Assembly (NCBI GenBank): GCA_035299085.1
Contig: DATGXG010000024.1
Location: 62,001-126,000 of the forward strand
Direction of reading: 5' to 3'
Length of the DNA: 64,000 nt
Source: Bacteroidales bacterium
Lineage (GTDB): Bacteria; Bacteroidota; Bacteroidia; Bacteroidales; UBA10428
The translations under genes and the position numbers were made by a program. The notes below the pieces were generated by a model. The model made no database searches. It had not been told where the DNA came from and saw only the letters and a list, made by a program, of their open reading frames with translations. Below are positions 54,665 to 64,000 of this stretch, one piece after another (position 1 is the first letter of the stretch; the number at the start of each line of letters is the position of its first letter).

Positions 54665-56035
54665 TTAATAATTGGTTGAAATATTTCCAACTGCTGCATC
54701 CACATCAATCCGGCTTGTGATAAGCCTGTAAAGGGCGTTTAATTCATTGATCCTGGCCGATCTGAGGTCGGCCTCCGATACAATGACTTCCAAAAAACTT
54801 TTTATTCCCTGGTTGTATTGAAGTCTAACCGTATTATAAATTCCGTCAGCCAGTATCACATTCTGCCGGGCTGCCTCCAGCGTTTTCATATTGCTCTTGT
54901 AAGAAGCCATGGCGGTTTCAAACTCAGTGCGGATGCGGTTCCCCAGGTTAACACTGTCGAGTTTCATATCTTCAAGATGGAGCTTCGCTGCCTTTATCCG
55001 GAACATTCTTTGTCCACCGCTGAACAGGGGCAGACTTAACCGCAAACCGGCGGATGAATTCGGGAAATCACGGTCATACAAGGCATTCAGGTTGTCATTC
55101 TGGTAAACAAGATTATAATTCGCATAAGCTGATAACGAAGGAAGGAACTGCATCCTTTGTCTTGTTACTTCAGCCTGTTGAAGCCTGATGGAAGTTTCCT
55201 GCAACTGGTATTCAACCCGGTTCCGGTGACTGGTTGTAAGCGACGTATCCAGGAACGTGGTTTGCTGTAATTTTGAACTATCCATGGTAATGGTAAGTGG
55301 CATGGAAAGCGGGTATCCCATCAGTTGTTTAAGAACAGTATTTTTAACCCGTATTTCTTCACGGGTTCCTGCAATTTCGGCATCCACATTATTCAACGCA
55401 ATTTGTGCCCGCTGGAAATCTATTTTATCATTTAAGCCGTTTTCGAACAGGCTTCTTGCATCCTGCAGGCTTTTTTCAAGACGTGTCCTGTCTTCAAGGT
55501 AAAAATCAAGCCTCGCCTTTGCCAGTAAGACATCATAGAAAGCCTTGCTTACATTTACAACTAGTTCAATCAGGTTCTGCTTTGTGCTTTGTTTAGCCTG
55601 GCGATTATATAAACCGGATGCCCGACCGGCTATTACAAGGTCCGGATCAAAAATGTTCTGGCTTGCATTCAGTTGAATGGCTGAAGTATTTACCACACCG
55701 GTAGTGACTTCCCTTTTAGGACCTTCGGGATTGCTGAAATCAGGAAAAATAGATACAGGCTGCAACAGGTAATGCTGGTAATTGGCACTTACATCTACCT
55801 GTGGGAGCCATCCTGATAAGGCTGCGCCAGTATTGTTCTTTGCCACCTTTTCACGAATCGCCGACTGGGCTACCACTGGCTGATGCTTCAGTGCATAACC
55901 CAGGCATTGGTCAAGGCTGGCATTATCGTTAAAAGTATCACCGGTTTGGCCGGCTGCACCAGCCGCTAAAAGAAATATCCACCACAATAAAAAAAAGAGA
56001 AAACGGATGTTCAGGAGGCATTTATATACAACCAT
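54665..56035 (-). CDS. TolC-family outer-membrane efflux channel
   Basis: 456 aa with a signal peptide (about residues 1-29, ending A-A-G-Q). Two OEP repeats are visible, with the alternating long-helix pattern (A-R-L-D-F-Y-L-E-D-R-T-R-L-E-K-S-L-Q-D-A and the second half G-L-R-L-S-L-P-L-F-S-G-G-Q). It forms the exit duct for the adaptor and pump coded after it, 4 nt ahead of the chosen adaptor start. It is the first gene of this operon, diverging from 56142. Confidence 0.95.
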   Translation of the reverse strand: MVVYKCLLNIRFLFFLLWWIFLLAAGAAGQTGDTFNDNASLDQCLGYALKHQPVVAQSAIREKVAKNNTGAALSGWLPQVDVSANYQHYLLQPVSIFPDFSNPEGPKREVTTGVVNTSAIQLNASQNIFDPDLVIAGRASGLYNRQAKQSTKQNLIELVVNVSKAFYDVLLAKARLDFYLEDRTRLEKSLQDARSLFENGLNDKIDFQRAQIALNNVDAEIAGTREEIRVKNTVLKQLMGYPLSMPLTITMDSSKLQQTTFLDTSLTTSHRNRVEYQLQETSIRLQQAEVTRQRMQFLPSLSAYANYNLVYQNDNLNALYDRDFPNSSAGLRLSLPLFSGGQRMFRIKAAKLHLEDMKLDSVNLGNRIRTEFETAMASYKSNMKTLEAARQNVILADGIYNTVRLQYNQGIKSFLEVIVSEADLRSARINELNALYRLITSRIDVDAAVGNISTNY

Positions 56036-56141
56036 GAGGGTCAGGCAAAGGATCCATATATTGAGATTTATGGATATAACAAAGCCGGATGTTTTTGGTT
56101 TGTGACCCGTTGATTAAAAACTTTCAGTTTGCCGGATTGTT

Positions 56142-57071
56142 ATGAAAGAAACCTTAAATGTAATGATCATGATAACTGCCGAAAAGACGACTATAACTGT
56201 GAAAACCGAGATAAATGCCCCGGTTGAAAAAGTCTGGAGTTACTGGACTGACCCGAAACATATTATGAACTGGAATAATGCCTCGGAGGACTGGTATACC
56301 CCAAGGGCTGAAAACGATTTCAGAATTGGCGGAAGATTCAATTACCGCATGGAAGCCAGGGATGGCAGCGACGGATTTGATTTTGCCGGTGAATATACAA
56401 GCATCGCGTTGCTTCACCAGATAAAATATACAATGAATGACGGGAGGACTGCACAGGTAAATTTTACATCTGATGGTAATAAAACCGTTGTAACTGAAGT
56501 TGTGGAAACCGAACAGCTGAATTCGATTGAATTACAGATGAAGGGATGGCAGGCTATACTTACCAATTTCAGGAAATACATGGAGAAGTCAGCAAAAACG
56601 GAAATGCTGCATTTTGAAATCTTCATTGAAGCACCCCCTGAAAAGGTGTATACCACGATGATTGATGAAAAGGGTTATTCCGAATGGACTTCCGAGTTTA
56701 ATCCCACTTCAAGGTTTAAGGGCTCCTGGGAAAAAGGTTCAAAGATCCTTTTTCTAGGAGAAGCCCAGGACGGAAGTCTTGGAGGGATGGTGAGTATCAT
56801 TAAGGAAAATATCCGCAACCGCTTTATAAGCATTGAACACATGGGTATTGTTGAAAACGGGCGTGAAATACTCTGTGGTCCCGATGTGGATCGCTGGGCA
56901 GGGGCTCTTGAAAATTACACGTTTACAGAAAAAGAAGGAAAGACACTGCTTTCGATCGATGCCGACTCAGATGACAAATACAGGTCCTATTTTATTACTA
57001 CCTGGCCACGAGCACTCCGGAAGCTTAAATCGATTTGTGAAGAACAGGATGATATTAACCAAAACCTATAA
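56142..57071 (+). CDS. Two SRPBCC (AHSA1-type) domains fused in one protein
   Basis: 309 aa, cytoplasmic. Each half has the SRPBCC start: T-V-K-T-E-I-N-A-P-V-E-K-V-W-S-Y-W-T-D-P (about 19-38) and H-F-E-I-F-I-E-A-P-P-E-K-V-Y-T-T-M (about 156-172). The first keeps the AHSA1 pattern W-N-N-A-S-E-D-W, with R-I-G-G-R-F-N-Y-R-M; the second is more diverged. Such proteins bind hydrophobic ligands or act with Hsp90. Normally each domain is a separate gene, so this is a fusion. A PhnB-like VOC gene starts 4 nt after it. Confidence 0.88.
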   Translation: MKETLNVMIMITAEKTTITVKTEINAPVEKVWSYWTDPKHIMNWNNASEDWYTPRAENDFRIGGRFNYRMEARDGSDGFDFAGEYTSIALLHQIKYTMNDGRTAQVNFTSDGNKTVVTEVVETEQLNSIELQMKGWQAILTNFRKYMEKSAKTEMLHFEIFIEAPPEKVYTTMIDEKGYSEWTSEFNPTSRFKGSWEKGSKILFLGEAQDGSLGGMVSIIKENIRNRFISIEHMGIVENGREILCGPDVDRWAGALENYTFTEKEGKTLLSIDADSDDKYRSYFITTWPRALRKLKSICEEQDDINQNL

Positions 57072-57074
57072 AAA

Positions 57075-57512
57075 ATGGCACGAGTAAGCACCTACCTGAA
57101 TTTCCCGCGGAACACCGAGGAAGTGTTTAATTTTTACAAATCCATTTTTGGCGGAGAATTTGAAGGCGGAATTTCGCGGTTCGGAGATATTCCGCCATCC
57201 GATGAAATACCGCCGCTGGCAGAAGCCGACAAAAATCTTGTGATGCATATTTCGCTCCCTTTACTGGGCGGCCACAGACTGATGGGAACTGATGCACCGG
57301 AATCCATGGGTTTTAAGGTGAATTTCGGGAACAATGTTTACATCACACTTGAACCGGACAGCCGTGAGGAAACGAAACGCCTTTTCGACAGGCTGTCCGA
57401 CGGTGGCCAGGTGGAAATGGAACTCCAGGATATGTTCTGGGGGGATTATTATGGCAGCTGCACAGACAAGTATGGTGTGAGGTGGATGTTTAATTGTGCG
57501 GCGAAGCAGTAA
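57075..57512 (+). CDS. VOC family protein (PhnB-like)
   Basis: 145 aa, cytoplasmic. N-terminal Y-L-N-F-P-R-N-T-E-E-V-F-N-F-Y-K-S-I-F-G-G-E-F is the PhnB/DUF1428-like glyoxalase start; a C-terminal W-G-D-Y-Y-G-S-C-T-D-K-Y-G-V-R-W-M-F-N completes the fold. These proteins are close to 3-demethylubiquinone methyltransferase-like VOC members of unknown activity, and are often coded next to AHSA1 proteins, as here. Confidence 0.9.
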   Translation: MARVSTYLNFPRNTEEVFNFYKSIFGGEFEGGISRFGDIPPSDEIPPLAEADKNLVMHISLPLLGGHRLMGTDAPESMGFKVNFGNNVYITLEPDSREETKRLFDRLSDGGQVEMELQDMFWGDYYGSCTDKYGVRWMFNCAAKQ

Positions 57513-57715
57513 TAAGCAGTTTAAGCAATAAGGGGTTAAGAAATTTTAGTAATAAGGTTAAATATTACAAGGAGTTAAGGTCTGGGAAATTTCTCAGGCC
57601 TTAATTGCTTAATAGCTTAATAGCTTTCATTAGTCAACTCTTTCCGGCTGAAAATCAAAAAAATTGCCCCAATGGTCATGTAAATGGGTATATTTAAGGT
57701 CACACCCTTACTGAC

Positions 57716-60635
57716 ATGGCAACAAGAATTTTATTCCTTTTGTTGGCTTTATTTCCTTTTACGGCAAGGCCAGACAATCACCCAGGTAGCGGATCTGAAC
57801 AATACTCCTTACACTTATTGCCCTGAATTTACCCTTATAAATTTTAAGGGTAAATTATATACTTATCATCCACATTTCTATCAAAATAATTTCAGTTTCG
57901 ATGGCACTAAAAAAGGCCCCGGTTTTGAGTTTCCGATTAATCATTACCTGAATATTAATGACAGTATTCTAATTCTCGAAAAAAGTATATCACATGAACT
58001 GTTTCAATACGATGGAATAACCAATAAGAAACTGGTTTCGTGCCCCTCTGATATCGAAAAACTGGTATGGTTCAATAATGGATTATATTATACTTCTTCA
58101 ACAGGTTTATGGAAAATTGAGGATACCACTGCCATAAATATATCCGGCCTTCCCAATATTCAGCGGTTAATAGTTTGTGAAAAACATTTGCTGATTATAA
58201 CTGTTGATCAGGTCCTTTGGATATACAACGGTATTGACCCCCCCTATCACGATCCCAAATTATCAAATGCAATTGTAAGTACTTTAAAACCGTTTCATGG
58301 CAAACTAGCCTATGCAGCCAATAATGACACATTTGGTGTCGAATTGTGGATATACGACTTTATCAATCCACCGGAACTTATAGCAGATATAAATAAAGGC
58401 GCTAGTGGATCTAATCCCCGCTGCTTGCAGGTAATCAACGATCAGCTATTTTTTTATGCAGATACCGCTCTTACTCCAGGCTTACTCTGGGAATATGATG
58501 GTACCGGGGTACCTGTTGTTTCACATCTTCTTGACGGTACACCGGTTGAACTTCCGGATGTTGATGATTTTGGAGTATTGATAAACGGGAAATTATATAC
58601 CAATCCTGATGGCCTGTGGGTTTTTGACGGAGTAAATCCTCCCCGTATCCTGGATTCTGAAGTAGGCAGGTGGTACTCCCGGTTAACTTGGTTCCAGGAC
58701 AAATTATACTTTTTTATTTATATGAGTCATGTCGGGGGATGCTGGAAAATGACAGACGAAATCAACCCGGCTGAACATGCCTGGTTTGGCGATACATATG
58801 GTTCCAATCCTTCTTGTAAAACAGTATTCAAAGATACCTTGTATTTTTTGGCGGACGATGGTGGGGGTATTGACTTATGGGCGTATAATGGAAAAGGTAA
58901 CCCTTATATTGCCAAAGAAATTAGCCGTCCGTCAAACCCTAATTTTCCGACAAAAATTCTGAAAACTAATGAAGAACTTATCATACAGGGGGACCGCTTT
59001 ATTATAACGTTTGACGGGAGTAACTCTTATACCTTTTTATCTGACAGCAATGTTTATATAGAATATGTATGGCCTGCTTCAGATGGTTTTTATTATAAAC
59101 TTCATTTAAGCAGTTCAGAACAGGCAAGTCTGTGGTACATGAATAAGAATCATTATTCTAAACGTATCACCGAAATGGATTACTTTTTTTCGGGTATAGT
59201 TTGCGATAACCGGTTCCTCACTACAACACCAGATGAGACATATGGACGGGAGCTGTATTTTGCTGATACTGCAGGGCATTATTCCATTCTGGCAGATCTT
59301 GTACCCGGGAGCGGTGATTCAAATCCTCAATTGCCTGTAATGTTAAAAAACAACTATTATTTTACTGCTAAAGATGAAAGCCAGGCAATTTGGCTATGGA
59401 AGTACAATTTCAATATGGAATTCCCGGAGAAAGTTATAAACATAGAAGATTCAACGGGTTCTCGATATTTTGGGAGGTTTACTTTTCAGGAACAACTGTT
59501 CTTTATGACTGAAAACGGAGTGTATTTTCTCGACATGAATAATTCGGTTAATGAAATAATAAAAGGTGATTTCGAAGAATTTTACATTTCGGGAAACTGT
59601 TTATATTTAAGGGATGGATCAACATTTTATGAATATACGGGAAAAGGTACTCCCGTATTGATGGACTTGCCATACAATGCACATAATTTCATCAGCTACA
59701 GGGATAAAACTTTTTTTGATGGGTGGGATGGTACGAGTTATTTTTATCAATATGATCATGAAAATAAACCGGTGCCAATTTTTAAACCAGCTGCAGATCT
59801 TGTGCTGTATAAGAAAAAAATATATTTTACTGCCCCGGATAAGGACAACCAGAAAGAACTTTTCGTAATGACCTTTCCGGATTCAGTTTTGCACATCACT
59901 GCCTGTGATCCGTTCAGGTTAAACAGTCATGTAATACACGAGTCAGGCGTATACTTTGATACAATTTCTGATATCGCCGGACTTGACAGCATAATAGAAT
60001 TGCATTTATTTATCCTTCCGAAAAGTACTTCATTTCAGGGAATTTCATCCTGTAATTCATTTCTATCACCCAGCGGCCGATATAACTGGACTACCAGCGG
60101 TGTTTACACCGATACCATACCGAACTCTGCCGGATGTGACAGTATTATTCAGATTGACCTTGCAATTACCCATGTGGATGTAACAGTCATACAAAACGGC
60201 AATGCACTGATATCTGCCAACTATGAAGCCGGCCATCAGTGGATAAATGTGGATAACGGAAACCAGCCCCTGCCTAATGATACATCATACACATTCTTAC
60301 CGGATCACAGTGGCCGTTATGCAGTGATTATAACACAGGGAACCTGTGTGGATACTTCATCAGTTTATACAGTTAATATTACAGGAAATGAACAGTTCAG
60401 TAACGGAAATATTCAATTGTACCCTAATCCCACTGATGGTAAAGTAACTATTGATCTCGGAAAGATTTGTGATGAAGCAACTGTAACCATTATGAATTCA
60501 ACCGGGATGGTGGTTCAGGAATTGAAAATCAGAAATTCACAAAAGGGAGAAATTAGGTTGAATGAACCGGGGATGTACCTGGTGAAAGTGAGAACCGGGG
60601 ATGAGGAAACAATACATAGAGTAATTAAGCAGTAA
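57716..60635 (+). CDS. T9SS-exported YDG-repeat protein with its signal peptide out of frame
   Basis: A proper signal peptide (M-A-T-R-I-L-F-L-L-L-A-L-F-P-F-T-A) starts at 57716 but stays in its frame only to a stop near 57825. The mature protein (from about Q-T-I-T-Q-V-A-D-L-N-N at 57771) is one frame off; removing one base near 57761-57770 would join them. An uninterrupted frame also opens at 57684, without a signal, which cannot serve a T9SS protein. The mature part, about 955 aa, has W-x-Y-D/N-G repeats (W-E-Y-D-G, W-V-F-D-G, W-A-Y-N-G) that suggest a beta-propeller to about residue 760, a C-N-S-F-L-S-P-S-G-R-Y-x-W repeat ending G-C-D-S-I-I, and a T9SS type A sorting domain (L-Y-P-N-P-T-D-G-K). 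Likely a real or sequencing frameshift. Confidence 0.85.
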
Positions 60636-60666
60636 GGAATTTAAGGCCTAAGAGATTTTGCTTAAT

Positions 60667-60711
60667 ACCTTATTACTAAACACCTTATTACTAAACACCT
60701 TATTACTAAAC
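60667..60711 (+). repeat. 15-bp tandem repeat, three copies, before the second YDG gene
   Basis: ACCTTATTACTAAAC at 60667-60681, 60682-60696 and 60697-60711, in the leader of the next gene. The same phrase TTAAGGCCTAAGAGATTTT follows both paralogous genes (60641-60659 and 63974-63992), so the gene and its spacer were duplicated together. Confidence 0.88.
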
Positions 60712-60720
60712 ACCTCTCAT

Positions 60721-63700
60721 ATGAACACCAAAAAGCTACTCTCACTCTTTTTACTTGTGATTCTTGCTCTAACGAAACTGATCGCTGATGATGTATTAAA
60801 GATATATCACATGCAAAGCAGCACTGAAAGCTCTAACCCTTATAACAGGGTAATCTTTCAAAACAAAATGTTTTTTACAGCATCGGGTAAACTGTGGCAA
60901 ATTGATAGTACAAACACCCTTAAAATGATTGATGGTTCATTTGAAGACCGCTATTCATTTAGAGACGGCTATTCGTTTTTTGTTCTGAATAATGAATTGT
61001 ACTATTTCTCCGATGAAAATAATTTATGGCACTATAACGGCCAGGATGCTCCTGCTGTATTATACAATGATGTCCGTACCCCTTATGTGCGTACTTATTA
61101 TAAAGTAGTAAATAATAAATTATATTACTATAGCACTGCATATAATGACACGACCGGATTGTATGAATTTGATGGGACAAACCATCCGAAAAAAATAGCC
61201 AGCGGATTTGGAAGTTATGAGGATATAATAAGCTATAATAACAGCATTTATTTTGCTTTCAACGATTTACAGCATGGAAATGAAGTATGGTGTTATGGCA
61301 ATAATCAATCCCGGATATTATCTGATCTCAATTCCGGACCTGGTTCTTCTTACCCCGAAAATTTCAGCGTATATCTCGGCAGATTGTTCTTTAACGCAAA
61401 AGACAGCAGCAATACTTCATTTTTATGGGAATACAATGGCAATGGAACTCCCGCAAAATTTGCTCAATCCGGTTCAGGAGTGACAATATGTAATAACATT
61501 CTTTATTTTACTGCACAGGATAGCATCCATGGAATTTCGTTGTGGTCTTATGACGGTTCAAATCCTCCAATGATTGTAAACGGAACAGAAAATACTTCAC
61601 CAACGGGTTTATTTGAATTTAATGAGAAACTCTATTTCGCAAAAAATTCAACAATCTTTGAATATGATGGGGTCAACCCCATAAAAGTCTTTTTAGGTCC
61701 ATTTAAATATCATATATCACAACAGGTTATTAACGGATGCTTATACATTTGGTATCAAACCGAAATCAGCGATAGCAATACACGTTTGGATCTTTATAAA
61801 TATGACGGGGTGAATCCGGCAGTCAATTTAACTTCGTCTAAAATTGTTGATTTTTATTCCAGCAATATAATCATAAAGCTTAAAAATCAAATTTTTGTTG
61901 TTTTGAAGGATCATGTTTTTATTGACGAGGGAGATAGCTTGCGGATAATATCCGATTTTCCCACAAGTTTTACTGAGATGGGAATATTCGGCAACAGGTA
62001 TTATTTCACGTGCGACAATCCCCTTTATGGTCGAGAATTGTGGTATTTTGACGGAACTAAGGCGCCGGTTCTTGTAAAGGACTTTAACAATAAAATGGTT
62101 GTATCAGGTAGTCATTCACTCAAAGTGGCCAATGATAAACTCTTTTTTAAAGATAACGCCAACCAAAATATACAATTTAATGGCCGGCGATTTTCAGTTT
62201 TACCAAAGGAATTTAATCCGGTGACAGTATACAACATGCTGGCTTATAAAGATAATTATTATTATAATCGGGAGACAGGCAGATTTTCATCATCTCTTTT
62301 TAAATCAGACGGATTGACTGAATATAAAATATCAAATTCATCCACCTGCGATTTGTTAGTTTTTCATGATACCATTTATTATGGTTCACATGATAATTCC
62401 GGTAATTCACGCTATATGCTTATGAAGTATGATGGGGTTAGTGCTCCGGTTGATGTGGCCGATATGGGCGATCATAGAATTTGTTATATGAAAATTGTAA
62501 ATGACAAAATCCGGTTATTTGCTTTTGATCATGATTCACTTTCTGTTGGATCATATGATGGAAATGCTTTAATATGGCAATATAAAAACATGCCGATTCC
62601 TTACAATTCAACTTTTATAGGAATTCAGTTTAATGATAAAACCGTGTTTTCATATGATTATGATCTTTGGATATATGATGAAACTCAAAAGCCTGTTAAA
62701 CTGGGTGATATTAATGCAAAGAATTTTACAATTTATAAAGACCATCTATATTTTTCACAACTGAATGACAGTCAACAACTATGGGTCTATGATGGCACTA
62801 ACCCTCCTTCTGTGGTTTCCGGTATGGAACCCGGAGTAAAACCAAAATATCCATCCCAACTTACTGTAGCTAACAACAAATTGTTTTTTTCCGCATATGC
62901 TGAAAACAATGTAAATGTTTTATGGGTATATGACGGGGTGCAGAAACCAACGATGGTTAAGGATGCAAAAGGGGATACTCTTCCTGGTCCCAATGATCTG
63001 ACACAATATAGAGACAATTTGTACTTCACGGCAATTACGGAGCAGGAAGGGCGCCAGTTATACACAATATGCCCCAACGCTTCCGTCATTCATGAGACAG
63101 GCTGTGATAGTTTAATTATTGACGACATAGTCTATAAAGACAACAAATGGATTTGTGATACCACTGCTGCTGACAGCATAGTATGGTTTGATTTATCGAT
63201 TGCAAAACCGACATACAGCCATATCAATAATACATCATGTAATGAATATATTTCACCAGGCGGTAAAAATAAATGGATAACCAGCGGGGTATATTCCGAT
63301 ACTATTCCTAATGCAGCGGGGTGTGACAGTATCATTACAGTAAACTTAACTGTAAATCATACTTCAGAAAGCAGTTTCACGGTTCAATCCTGTGATTTTT
63401 ATATATCACCCGGCGGTAAAAATTGGACCACTACCGGAATTTATAAAGATACGATTCCTTCATCCTGTGGCTGCGACAGCATTATAACCGTCAATCTGCA
63501 AATCGATCGTGTGGATACAGCTGTAATTCGCGACGGATCTGTACTGGCTTCAACTGATCTCAACGCTGCGCATCAATGGATTGATGCGGAAAACAATACA
63601 TTCATCGAAGGTGAAACTTTCTTAACCTATACACCTGATCAAACTGGCATATACGCCGTGATTGTAACCCAGGGAACTTGTGTGGATACTTCTTCGGCTT

Positions 63701-63969
63701 ATACGGTATTTGTAACCGGAAATGAGAATGTTGACTTTGGAGATATTCAGCTGTATCCGAATCCTTCCAATGGAAAGGTAACCATCGAACTAGGAAAGGT
63801 TTACGATGAGGCAACAGTAACCATAATGAATTCAACCGGGATGGTGGTTCAGAAATTACAAATAAGGAATTCTCAAAAGGGTGAGATTGTGTTGAATGAA
63901 CCCGGGATGTATCTGGTGAAAATCAGAACCGGGAATGGGGAAACGATTCAAAGAGTTATTAAGCAGTAA
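60721..63969 (+). CDS. T9SS-exported YDG-repeat protein, tandem paralogue
   Basis: 1082 aa from the Met at 60721, where a proper signal starts (M-N-T-K-K-L-L-S-L-F-L-L-V-I-L-A-L); the ORF opens at 60658, inside the tandem repeats. It has the same plan as the preceding protein: W-x-Y-D-G-type propeller repeats (L-W-E-Y-N-G-N-G-T, L-W-S-Y-D-G-S-N-P-P, L-W-V-Y-D-G-T-N-P-P), two C-N-x-Y-x-S-P-G-G-K-x-W repeats ending G-C-D-S-I-I and a T9SS type A domain. The last 80 residues are nearly identical to those of its neighbour (L-Y-P-N-P-x-x-G-K-V-T-I), while the front is diverged. Surface or secreted, role unknown. Confidence 0.92.
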   Translation: MNTKKLLSLFLLVILALTKLIADDVLKIYHMQSSTESSNPYNRVIFQNKMFFTASGKLWQIDSTNTLKMIDGSFEDRYSFRDGYSFFVLNNELYYFSDENNLWHYNGQDAPAVLYNDVRTPYVRTYYKVVNNKLYYYSTAYNDTTGLYEFDGTNHPKKIASGFGSYEDIISYNNSIYFAFNDLQHGNEVWCYGNNQSRILSDLNSGPGSSYPENFSVYLGRLFFNAKDSSNTSFLWEYNGNGTPAKFAQSGSGVTICNNILYFTAQDSIHGISLWSYDGSNPPMIVNGTENTSPTGLFEFNEKLYFAKNSTIFEYDGVNPIKVFLGPFKYHISQQVINGCLYIWYQTEISDSNTRLDLYKYDGVNPAVNLTSSKIVDFYSSNIIIKLKNQIFVVLKDHVFIDEGDSLRIISDFPTSFTEMGIFGNRYYFTCDNPLYGRELWYFDGTKAPVLVKDFNNKMVVSGSHSLKVANDKLFFKDNANQNIQFNGRRFSVLPKEFNPVTVYNMLAYKDNYYYNRETGRFSSSLFKSDGLTEYKISNSSTCDLLVFHDTIYYGSHDNSGNSRYMLMKYDGVSAPVDVADMGDHRICYMKIVNDKIRLFAFDHDSLSVGSYDGNALIWQYKNMPIPYNSTFIGIQFNDKTVFSYDYDLWIYDETQKPVKLGDINAKNFTIYKDHLYFSQLNDSQQLWVYDGTNPPSVVSGMEPGVKPKYPSQLTVANNKLFFSAYAENNVNVLWVYDGVQKPTMVKDAKGDTLPGPNDLTQYRDNLYFTAITEQEGRQLYTICPNASVIHETGCDSLIIDDIVYKDNKWICDTTAADSIVWFDLSIAKPTYSHINNTSCNEYISPGGKNKWITSGVYSDTIPNAAGCDSIITVNLTVNHTSESSFTVQSCDFYISPGGKNWTTTGIYKDTIPSSCGCDSIITVNLQIDRVDTAVIRDGSVLASTDLNAAHQWIDAENNTFIEGETFLTYTPDQTGIYAVIVTQGTCVDTSSAYTVFVTGNENVDFGDIQLYPNPSNGKVTIELGKVYDEATVTIMNSTGMVVQKLQIRNSQKGEIVLNEPGMYLVKIRTGNGETIQRVIKQ

Positions 63970-64000
63970 GGGATTAAGGCCTAAGAGATTTTACTTAATA

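Noticed and set aside
57684..57715. Start of the YDG-repeat protein at 57684
   Set aside because: It gives an N-terminus without a signal peptide, while the other frame from 57716 reads as a standard signal; a T9SS cargo needs one.

Overview
The window comes from a member of the Bacteroidota, most likely Bacteroidales or a relative. The signs are a SusC/SusD pair with an ECF sigma factor and FecR-type anti-sigma factor, lipoproteins with S-C-K/D/E lipoboxes, three proteins with a C-terminal type IX secretion (T9SS) sorting domain, a head-GIN protein, a BACON domain, and many short palindromic elements between genes. Base composition and gene style look even, so the window reads as an ordinary chromosome rich in accessory surface and carbohydrate functions.

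Layout. 1-8927 (all minus): an uptake locus, read right to left as ECF sigma factor, FecR, SusC with an N-terminal STN signalling domain, SusD, a lipoprotein with three DUF4859-like repeats, and the start of a BACON lipoprotein. 9204-22077: a small c-type haem protein, then two long MacB/FtsX-like permeases (811 and 812 aa) on either side of an uncharacterised lipoprotein, then a 1978-residue protein of 28 delta-60 repeats with a T9SS tail. 22159-25432: small proteins, a 6-phosphofructokinase and a beta-helix lipoprotein. 25454-26949: a repeat-rich stretch holding a small ORF plus GNAT pair that resembles a toxin-antitoxin system, a 68-bp palindrome and tRNA-Arg(CCG).

27032-34983 (all minus): two CE1-type esterases, a methyltransferase, and a tight four-gene operon (nitrilase, two-domain VOC protein, aldo/keto reductase, GH43-like glycosidase) whose products all carry export signals. 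35877-36994: a nest of palindromic elements, including two 150-bp copies of one element on either side of a GIY-YIG nuclease gene. 36993-40672 (minus): a CRTAC1/UnbV-like gene broken by a 31-bp duplication, an UnbU/RnfD-like membrane protein and a CotH-like protein. 40793-50195 (plus): a GH20-like enzyme, a head-GIN lipoprotein, a DUF6263-like protein with an outer-membrane beta-barrel protein, a PAS histidine kinase and a lipoprotein. 50339-56035 (minus): a complete tripartite RND efflux operon. 56142-63969 (plus): a double SRPBCC protein with a VOC protein, then two tandem paralogous YDG-repeat T9SS proteins, the first with its signal peptide out of frame.

The most interesting points are the GIY-YIG gene flanked by a pair of identical-length palindromic elements whose hairpin arms show compensatory changes and whose terminal repeat encodes the end of the nuclease; the tRNA-Arg with a swapped tertiary pair (A19-U56 in place of G19-C56) beside a family of tRNA-proximal repeats; the GNAT pair; the UnbV/UnbU/CotH-like module with its quasi-palindromic frameshift; and the frameshift between signal peptide and mature protein at about 57765. 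All function calls rest on recognising families by eye; no database search was run.
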